In this document: positions 56,219-64,000 of the stretch, piece by piece | Position numbering within the stretch: the stretch's first letter is position 1 | Layout of the letters: each line of letters begins with the position of its first letter | Assembly: GCA_963573305.1 (NCBI GenBank) | Contig: OY754329.1 | Coordinates: 130,559,422 to 130,623,421 of the forward strand | DNA length: 64,000 bases | DNA from: Pyrrhosoma nymphula | Lineage: Eukaryota; Arthropoda; Insecta; Odonata; Coenagrionidae | Direction of reading: 5' to 3' | The notes under the pieces: model-generated | Told to the model about the DNA's origin: nothing | The model's input: only the letters and a program-made list of their open reading frames with translations | The model's database searches: none | Translations under genes and position numbers: made by a program

Positions 56219-58590
56219 GCACTTTCAAGAGAGCTATAAAAAATAGAAAGTCACAATGAAATTCTGCCAAAATCAAAAGCTTTCACAAAAAGTTTTATCA
56301 TCATCATCAGCTATCAATACTTCAAAGGTTGGTTCGCTACACTTCTCCACTATTTCTTATTTCAGTGAATAGATATTCAATAATTTATAAACGATTTCAC
56401 ATCGTAATATTCCACAAAAAGTTTTATTTCTCCCGACACAGGGTTTTGACTATTACACAGTCAATCACAGCTTACAGTTTCAATTTTTATACATCAGTTC
56501 TTGTCTTGGATGTAGACGGAACCAAATAAGCAGTGCAGGTAGGATCCTAGGAAATCATATTTCACTGTCTTTGGTTTATATCTTCGCATCCATGCGCGTG
56601 CCTACGTGCCACATCATTTCTCCAACCGCAATGATTGGAAAAATCACTGGTCTTCTGTCTTCCAACTTTATAACTTGTACCCTTTTTTTGTTTTGCACAC
56701 ACCTCTCCTCTCTTCAACTTTTTTGAAATCAACTCTTTTGAATTCCCTTGTCTATTTTTTTGCTAAGATCCACAAGGATAGATTTTTTGGCCAACACATC
56801 CTCACAAAGAGAAACACAGAAGTAAAAATTGTCGCCATATAACGTCCTACCCTCATTCACAAATCCCGTAGTTAGCTCTAGAACTATCTCTTTTTAAAGT
56901 AAAAATCTAAAGTAACAGAAATTGATTGAAAACACTAGCATATAATATCAAGCAATGGTTTTATCTTGGCCAACCTGTTTTCGGTTGTAGAAACTGTGCT
57001 GTTAAAATGTTAATACTTCAGAATCATTCTGAGGGGTCGAATTGCATTGCCTTTCCGATGCAGTAGAGGATTCCGACCAAGTCATATTGTTGGCAAATGG
57101 TTTACTCCCATTGCCATGAGAACTGAGATGAATCTTTTCATTTCTCTCGCCGACATTTCCCTCGATTTCTTCTTCAGAGATCTTCTTTTTGGCTTGGCAG
57201 ATTCTAGGTATTGGGCTGCATATCTATTCATTTCCATCATGTTATTTCTAGCACTTCTTCAGTTAGGAAACAACTGATTGCATTGCCTGCAAACAATTGA
57301 TTTCTTTGCCGTTACATGCAAAAATATACAGGAAGCAATGAGATGCATTCCTCTAAAATATATTTTAGGGTGCCGTTTCGGGGTGTAGATCGCCACGCAG
57401 AGAAAATAACACCCCTCCTATAAAAAAAAGCCACTAAAACACAGTTGATAAAAGTAATAAAATGAATAGCAAGGAGAAATATACACAGATTTCCCATGAG
57501 CATTAGCAAAATTTATGTGCAGAATTTATCATAATAGCAGCTGCAAGAGATGAGGAGTGTGTTGGCGTTATAATGTTAAAATCAAGTTGAATTTCCTAGT
57601 TCGTAGTTCGATCCAGAGATGGCACTGTGACACCGGTTTTTTTAAGATCGTTTTTTGTACTTATGTATGTAACTAAGGGGTTAACAAAAGGGAACCTAAA
57701 AAACAGCATCAGCAGCTAAAAAGACTTATCGAAATGTTATTAAATAAATTAAGGAGAAAAGGATATTCACTTCAATAGAGTGGGAAAGAGTAATCCAAAG
57801 TGTGTTCCTTAGTTGGGAACCTGAAAGGCCACTTTCTCCACTATCCTTACTCACCTCCTCCCAATAAACACCCACAGGGTAAACAGGGTTAACTCAGGTT
57901 CAATTTGAATGTAAAAGTCACGCCTTGGCAACGCATTGGGTTTTTTTTCGCTTTCCTATGAAGATTATTTGAAGTTCTGTGGTTCCTCAAGTTTGAGTTT
58001 TTCCACTCCATTTCTTTCTCAAAAGTTTCCCTCTTATTCTATCCCACATCCTTGTCCAAGTCTATTTATTAAATGATAACACAATAACTAGAAATCTCCT
58101 GAACAAATTGTCTCATCTCCCATTTCCGGTCAGCAGCAGTGGACGATTACACACATTTGAAGCCATTGAATTGTACAACATTGAACGAGCATTCAGTCAC
58201 TGGAGGTGATCAATGATTCATGTACGGGTCATTCCATGTCAAATCATCACAGCTCCCAATCCGACTATCTCAGATTTACTTGAAATTTGGTAGGAAGTAA
58301 AAGTATGTGAAGTAGTACTCATACACAAAATTTTAGCCCTCAGCTATTCACAATATTCATTCAGCAGGATTGCAAACATGACAAAAAATGCAAAATATTC
58401 CCTTGCATGCTCGAAAAAAAATTACTACTTAGCTTCTAATAGTGGTAGAACCTTGGTGGCTTTATAGGAACAAGGTGGTCATGACTGCTAGACATATGAT
58501 GTCATTAGCAGTCCAAGTCGTGCGCTAAGTACCACAGTCCACAAGGATAAAGCCATACATAGAACACAAGGAGGTGTTCTCTCTTGACCA
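56219..58590. other. No gene recognised
   Basis: CACAAAAAGTTTTAT occurs twice (about 56284 and 56414), and an ATCATCATCATCAG run lies at about 56299. A 76-codon frame at 57047 is hydrophobic at its end but has no family resemblance. No exons with convincing splice sites and motifs were found. Confidence 0.35.
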
Positions 58591-58790
58591 ATTTTGAGGA
58601 AACCGGGACTAGCCACGGTAGTAACCTTTACGGAGTCACCCCCAAGTGCACTTAAGTGCGATATTCCACAGGAGAAAAATCATTCGCCTTGACTGGGATT
58701 CAAACCCGGATCTCTTGATCCGGGTTCGAATTCCGGTCAAGGCGAATGAATTTTCTCCTGTGGAATATCACGTTAATATTCAAGTTTTTA
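58591..58790. repeat. tRNA-related SINE copy 2, inverted-dimer form
   Basis: The head (ACCGGGACTAGCCACGG, TTTACGGAGTCACCC, CAAGTGCAC) matches 4171-4240. The B-box segment is present twice in opposite orientations: 58660-58712 and 58717-58769 form an inverted repeat of 53-bp arms with a 4-nt spacer (TCTT). The right-arm B-box region reads GGGTTCGAATTCC. Confidence 0.85.
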
Positions 58791-61234
58791 ATGAAAGGGG
58801 GAATTTTATCTATAACATATCGCTGACTCCTTTCGATTAGGTAATACCTATGTTCTATAAGGATAAAAAATTCTCCTTCATTACAAACCTCAATGCTTTT
58901 CTGAGGGATAAAACTAAGGGTAAAGCTAGAGTATTTTGCGAAGGGTGCAAACGATACCATACGCACAAAAAGTGTGACATTCGCGTAGCATGCGTGAGAG
59001 ATTCTCAAATTAGAGCTGATAACAAACCTAAGTGTAAACATTATATGGTCATATACGTGGACTTTGAAGCTTACGTCGATGGATCGGGAGAGCACCACCT
59101 TTATGGTTACTGCTGGTATGCTCTCAGGAGAAAAGAAATCATTAAAAAGGCCATCCATACCATTGACGACAAGCATGAGATTGCTGCTCATTTCGTGAAA
59201 TGTCTGTCTTCGTGGTTAAAACTCTGGTCACTTTGTCCTGGTTTCGAGACTTCGAAATGCATGATTTATGGAAGCAAAATTTTAAATAGGGAAAATGTGA
59301 TACACAGGAGATGCAATTACAATGACGGGACGAGGGGATAGTATCACAAAAGATGTTGGCATTATTACGAAAATGCCGCTGTGATTTTCTTTCACAATTT
59401 TCGTGGTTATGAGTCATTTAATTTTACGCGAAATCATTTGAGAATTCGGGACTCAAGTGCAATGCAACACCAAAACGTTCGAGAAAATAGATGTGATGGC
59501 CGTCCTTATCGAAGAAACACGGTTTCGAATAATGTATAGTTTCAATTTCCTACCTTCTTCCCTGGATGCCCTCTCCTTAACGATCGATTCCCTTAAGTAT
59601 TTGCCAGAGCAATATCAAAGAAAAGCACCGTTCCCATATGAGTGGTTTGATTCCGTAAATAAACTACGTCACACTCTCCCCGCTAGCGAAGACGCTTGGT
59701 ATAGCAGGGTCACGGGAGTTCAGCAGGATAAGGCTGCGGCCTTCGAGGTCTTCGATAAGGAATGCACGCTGACGTTTAAAGACTATCATAATTTTTTTCT
59801 CGATCTGGACGTCGCACTGCTATCTGAAGTGTTCCGAGTCTTTCTGCGATGCTTCCTTCCTCACCCACAAACGTGACCCCGTTTATTCCCAAGGCATTCC
59901 ATCCTTCAAGTGGTATTGCAGCCTTTTGATGAATCCCTCCACGTTTAAAGTAATGACCGATCCAGAATTGTACGTACTGGTGAAAGAAAACATCAGAGGA
60001 GGAGTCGCTCAATGCGTCAAGAGATATGCCAATGTGGAGGGTAAAGCGGATGAATGCATATTGTTCATGGACAATTGGACATTAATGGGTTGTATTAAAG
60101 TGTGATATGCGAAAAACTGTGTGTGGAGCACGTCGAAACGATGAATGAACTTCCTTCGAATTGGGAGCGTTGGGAGCAAGCTGGTGACTACTGCTTCCTT
60201 GCATTGGTGATCTTAGTTATCCTCCCAAACTTCACGACATTCATCACCAATACTCCCTGGCTCCGCACAAGTTTAATGAGAGGCTTTGCATGACGTTCGT
60301 GGACAAATAGCGGTATTTGGTGCACGTGAGAAATTTGCAGTATTATGTGAAAATGGGACTCGTCATCACGACGGTGCATTTTGCAGGTTTTGATTTCACT
60401 CAAGAATATGTATTCAAAGAATGTCACGCTAAATATTAATTTAAGAAAAGAATCCAAGAGTAAATGTTATTTGAATTTGTTCAAATTGGCAACGAACAGT
60501 CCGTATGGTAAATATTGTGAGGACCCTTTCAGATACAAAAGGTTTGCTGTCCTCCAAGAGAAAAAAAATCCCGACACCGGGAGAAAGAATTCCTTTCTTC
60601 CTGTCAAAATTATATCATGGTGGATGATAAACATTTTTGTGAATTCAAAAAGAATGAAATATTGTTAAATAAGTCCGTCCAATTAGGTTTTTGCATACTA
60701 GAATTAGCTAAACTCTCTAGAATATATGTATTTCTCTATCGTTTGCAAGGGGTGTTCGGAGACAATGCATCCTGTCTTTACTCGGATACAGATTGTTTGA
60801 TGATACATTTCTCGAGTTGTAAGCAGCATCCATTGTTAACCATGTTGCATGATGCGATACTGGGACCACAGCTCGACTATGAGGACATGCCGGACGACTA
60901 CGTCATCAAAACCAGAGGGACCCACAAGGAGGCCAGACTGTGGTCAGACAGGAGTGGGCACAAGAAAATTATAGAATTCGTGGGATTAAGAGCTAAATCT
61001 AATGCCATCCGTTTCGAAGACGGGTTCAATTTAAAACACAAGGGAACCAAATCCTCTGCGAGTTCAGTCTCAGATGGCTCAAAAATAAATTTCCAAGATT
61101 ACATGGATGCATTGTTTTCAAATAAGAATATTTTCGTGGATCAGTACAACATTCGGTCCAAAGAACACCAATTGCACATGGTTAAACAGAGAAGACTGGC
61201 TCTGTCCTCTGAGGATAGGAAAAGGGTGTTTTAA
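58775..61234 (+). pseudogene. Family-B DNA polymerase, protein-primed type (Polinton/bidnavirus-like), decayed
   Basis: In this family the enzyme replicates linear element or virus DNA from a terminal protein. Order seen: an N-terminal part with FNERGN and a Cys/His pair run (FCEGC...H...C), then exonuclease motif I YVDFEAYV (about 59058) and the HNFRGYE box, where family members have Asp at the last position. FNFLPSSL, FPYEWFDS and DYHNFFLDLDVALLSEVF follow. Next are IRGGVAQCVKRYA, motif A-like LFMDN, LHDIHHQYSLAPHKF, motif B-like LATNSPYGKY and motif C YSDTDCLM (about 60779). The C-terminus has EFVGLRAK, FQDYMDALF and VKQRRLALS, ending at TAA 61232-61234. At least five frame breaks and several stops are present. 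The first residues abut the SINE, so the 5' end is missing. GAATAAAAC at about 61299 may be its polyadenylation signal. Confidence 0.9.
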
Positions 61235-61284
61235 ATGACCGAGTTAGTACCCTTCCATTTTGTTACAAGGGTAATAAATACAAA

Positions 61285-61345
61285 GATGTATGGCCATGTG
61301 AATAAAACAACTTTTTAAAGAGTGAACAAATGTTTTGTTTTTTAT
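61285..61345. terminator. Convergent polyadenylation region
   Basis: GAATAAAAC on plus (about 61299) and, on minus, GAAATAAAAAAC (complement of GTTTTTTATTTC, about 61337-61348) lie between the two facing genes. This is a compact shared 3' intergenic region of about 150 bp. Function inferred from sequence only. Confidence 0.45.
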
Positions 61346-61359
61346 TTCAAAAATTTCTA

Positions 61360-62750
61360 CAATCATGTCAAGAAAGGCATCACAGTTCCCATGCCATTGT
61401 AGTTCTGCCTTCAATTCACCCATCCTCCTCTAGCCTGCAAATGGCACATGTCCAAGGGCGCCACAGTTGATGTCTCATCATCCTTAAATACGAAGGTATA
61501 ACTTGGAAAATTTGTTCCAGCATGCACGAGGACCTCATCTTAATGAGTGCAACGTTGGCTTTCTTTATGGGAACCATAGTGAAAAAATGATATTGTAAGG
61601 GTTTGTATTTCGCGAACCACCATTGACTTCCCAGTGCCGCGTTTCGCCTATACATCTCGGGATTAAAAGAAACTCGGCCACGGCGTGTAACCACGTTTGA
61701 TGGTAGTCTTTTGTGATTTTTTTCTCAGTGTCCTTCACCACAAAGGAATTAAAAATCCCAGGTGTGCGACCATTGATTAGGTCCGGATACAACAAATCCC
61801 CCTCGCAATTCGTTTCTACTTGGAATTCTATCACGTCTCCCACAGCCGAAATCTCAATTTTGTCTCTGTTCTTGCAGCTGCTTAAAGTCATGTTTCCCAA
61901 TTATCTGTTATTTCAGTGACAGTCCCCGTTTCATCTACAATTCCGTAATAATATTTAGAATTGATCCATTTTTTTCTTCCTCGGTGTTAGCCGTAGCAAG
62001 TAATTCATGGCTACCGTAATCTATATCGTTCAAAATATCACGCACATTGACTTGTCCCCATCCCCAAATTTCTTCCGCCTCTTAAAGGTACATAAATGCA
62101 AAGATAAACCCTTATTGCAAATTAGAAGTTAACTTTTCGGTAATAGGGGTGCGGTTTCTTAAAACGCGATGGAGAATTACATTTTCGTGCTCAACATATT
62201 AATGAAAACCTAATCAACAAAAACGAAAAAACTTACCCTGCTTTCCAATCATAGCGTTTCCCATCCAACTTCAACACTTGAATTTCGAAGGGCACTTCAG
62301 GATAAAAGGAATGTACGCCCACATTCAAGTCACTGAAAAGGCAAATTGACGATGAATATAGTGTTGAACCAGGGAATCCAAAATAAATATATTAGTGGGA
62401 TACATTTTCTTTGGTTGCACACATGAATAGGATATTACATTGTACTTAGGATTTTGTCACGGTCCCTAAATAAGGGTATAGAGGGACATGATACGGACCT
62501 GACTTTGTCACGTGTTGTCAATGTCAAGGTGGCTAGAAGAATAATAACCCTAATATACGCACCTTGGTCAATGGGGCCATGTGTTTTCCCATGTATCTCA
62601 TGCATGTTCGTGATCTCATGCGCACATAAGATATCGTTCTGCATTTGTTCTGGCACCCCGTAGTTGAAACCGGGATTTTTCAAGTCCCCCAGTTTTTGAC
62701 CGATTTTTTCAGCATAGGATTTGAATCCCTCAAAATGTTTGAGCCGTCAT
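61360..62750 (-). pseudogene. Spliced gene of unknown function, convergent with the polymerase
   Basis: Four blocks read on the minus strand. About 62750-62553 has FEGFKSYAEKIGQKLGDL, FNYGVPEQMQND and ICAHEITN-type sequence, ending near CAAG|GTGCGT. 62331-62238 follows acceptor CCTTTTCAG, has VGVHSFYPEVPFEIQVL and LDGKRYDWKAG, and ends at GTAAGT. From about 62082 comes AEEIWGWGQVNVRDILND, then NSKYYYGIVDETGTVTE in a shifted frame. 61900-61390 has ISAVGDVIEFQVETNC, then WWFAKYKPLQYHFFTMVPIK and DDETSTVAPLDMCHLQARGG. There are several frame shifts, and intron phases do not all fit, so it is decayed. I do not recognise the family. Its place and orientation suggest a structural or accessory gene of the same element, but that is inference. 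Confidence 0.5.
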
Positions 62751-62779
62751 ATAGGTTTCGCCGGGTATACCTATGTGCT

Positions 62780-63600
62780 TTTAATGGTCTGTTGAGTTAT
62801 AGTAATTCGTTACTTAGGGCCAGTACCTCTTTAAATATTTTAAAATGCGTGTATTTTGCCAATTTTCAGTCCCTCATTTCATATGGTATGATTTTCTGGG
62901 GGGATAGCAACCACAGCACAGACATTTTTATGATCCAAAAGAAAGTGATACAAATCATGTTAAATTTTCCATTTAGAGAATCATGCCGAATTCACTTTAA
63001 AAATCTTCAAATTTTAACATTAACATCTCTATGTATCCTAAACTTACTGGTATTTATTAAAAGGCATATACACTCTTTTGGTAAAAATGAGGAGTACCAT
63101 AGCTATGGAACCCGATCTAGAGATAAACTACATGTGCTACCAAGGAACTCAAAAAGATGCAGCGATGGTCCATTTCATAAAGGAGTAAAACTATGTAACA
63201 TTCTTCCTGGAAGTATAAGGAATATTAATTCTTTGGGGCAATTCAAAATAAAATTGAAACACTTAGGTACTTCTTAGCAGAGTATTCTATACTGTGGATG
63301 AGTTTGCTCTTTCGCTGACAAATCAAAATGAAATGTAAATTATATGTAATGTAATGTATCTTAAAGTTTGTAGGTAAACCGTAGGTTTGTATTTATAACT
63401 ATTATAACATCAAAAATCTTATCATGTATATTGTTGTTGTTTTTTCATAAAAATGTTTCATATTTTTATGCTATGTTATAAAACCTATAGTGTGTGTAAT
63501 TTTTAACTCATTGAAATGTACTGGCACAAGTTCCTTCTGACAAAGTCTATGTCTACTTAAATGTATGATCAAACAGGTGAATAAAAATTATTATTATTAT
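62780..63600 (+). mobile_element. Jockey-like LINE, 5'-truncated 3' end
   Basis: The plus frame to 63277 contains NILKCVYFANFQSLISYGMI, FWGDS, IQKKVIQIML, YHSYGTRSRDKLHVL and KGVKLCNILPGSIRNI, the post-palm signature of Jockey/X-element-type proteins (TVYFALFQS.LSYG...WG, Y.TR, GVK.YN.LP). A ~320-bp 3' UTR ends in an (ATT)n run at 63586-63600 after GAATAAAAATT. It interrupts the minus-strand gene of unknown function. A target duplication was not found. Confidence 0.85.
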
Positions 63601-64000
63601 GCCTGGGAGCAACGTGGTAAGTCCCAGCTGAAGCCACGATTATTCGAAAGATTCTTACCCAGTGCATAATGACTATAGTCACTGTGTAATTTGGCAGTAA
63701 GCTGTTTAACGGTGTCAGTGACAATATATATTCACTAACACCGCAACCAGGCGACAAACAGAGGCTCTTATAGGTCAACGCTCATTGCTCAGAGCGGAGG
63801 AGTAGCCGAGCTCTGTAATGAGAAAGTGTTGGCCAGGGCATGAGGTACCTCTTCTGAGGGACCTAGGCCACCTATAGTAAGGTAAAGTTTACTTTATGTG
63901 GCGTTGCCTAGGCACTAGACAAATTTCACAGCTTACTGCCACATTCTCAATGTCCTTGTCAATTTCTGGCCACCAAACATTTACCGAGCCAATAGTTGCA
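63601..64000. other. No gene recognised
   Basis: A 69-codon minus frame has no motif. GGTAAAGTTTACTTTATG at about 63881 is a small palindromic patch. The window ends without further features. Confidence 0.35.

Noticed and set aside
61713..61919. Plus-strand frame over the unknown spliced gene
   Set aside because: Antisense to the longer coding blocks with splice signals on minus.

Overview
This window looks like nuclear DNA of an arthropod, most probably an insect. It is AT-rich and intron-bearing, with eukaryotic splice and polyadenylation signals. It is packed with non-LTR retrotransposons, mariner, PIF/Harbinger and hAT-type elements, tRNA-related SINEs and a family-B DNA polymerase relic. 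I see no operons, CRISPR array, rRNA, functional tRNA gene or host housekeeping gene that I can name. The species cannot be told from the sequence.

Layout. 0-6 kb: tandem and dispersed repeats, a tRNA-related SINE and two LINE 3' ends. 6.09-9.77 kb: a complete but inactivated PIF/Harbinger transposon with 57-bp inverted repeats and a TAA target duplication, inserted in a LINE. 11.16-12.40 kb: an internally deleted mariner element with intact ends, interrupted by a LINE fragment. 13-24 kb: a dispersed ~0.8-kb repeat (called R-A here), two fold-back repeats with hammerhead-like motifs, a 132-bp satellite and a gene-like relic. 25-34 kb: at least six decayed LINE pieces. 35-47.3 kb: a third fold-back repeat, four hAT-like MITEs, further R-A copies, a perfect 44-bp palindrome and two LINE remnants. 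48.28-51.65 kb: a nearly intact RTE-like LINE with an 11-bp target duplication, followed by a second, inverted and broken copy. 52.7-53.5 kb: a small spliced gene-like unit whose last part is tandemly duplicated. 58.6-62.8 kb: a hairpin SINE next to a decayed protein-primed-type DNA polymerase B gene, facing a spliced gene of unknown function on the other strand. 62.8-63.6 kb: a Jockey-like LINE 3' end interrupting that gene.

How the parts work together. The Harbinger element encodes its usual pair of proteins, a DDE transposase and a MADF-BESS DNA-binding partner. They are arranged unusually: on opposite strands, each gene's second exon lies inside the other's intron. The PolB gene and the convergent spliced gene form a second candidate system, a Polinton- or bidnavirus-like relic. 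Four fold-back repeats of unrelated sequence share a structured motif (CTGANGA, variable paired stem, GAAAC) with a compensatory base change, which suggests a selected RNA structure.

All calls rest on reading the sequence, hand translation and family knowledge. No search was run. Boundaries given as 'about' are uncertain by tens of bases.
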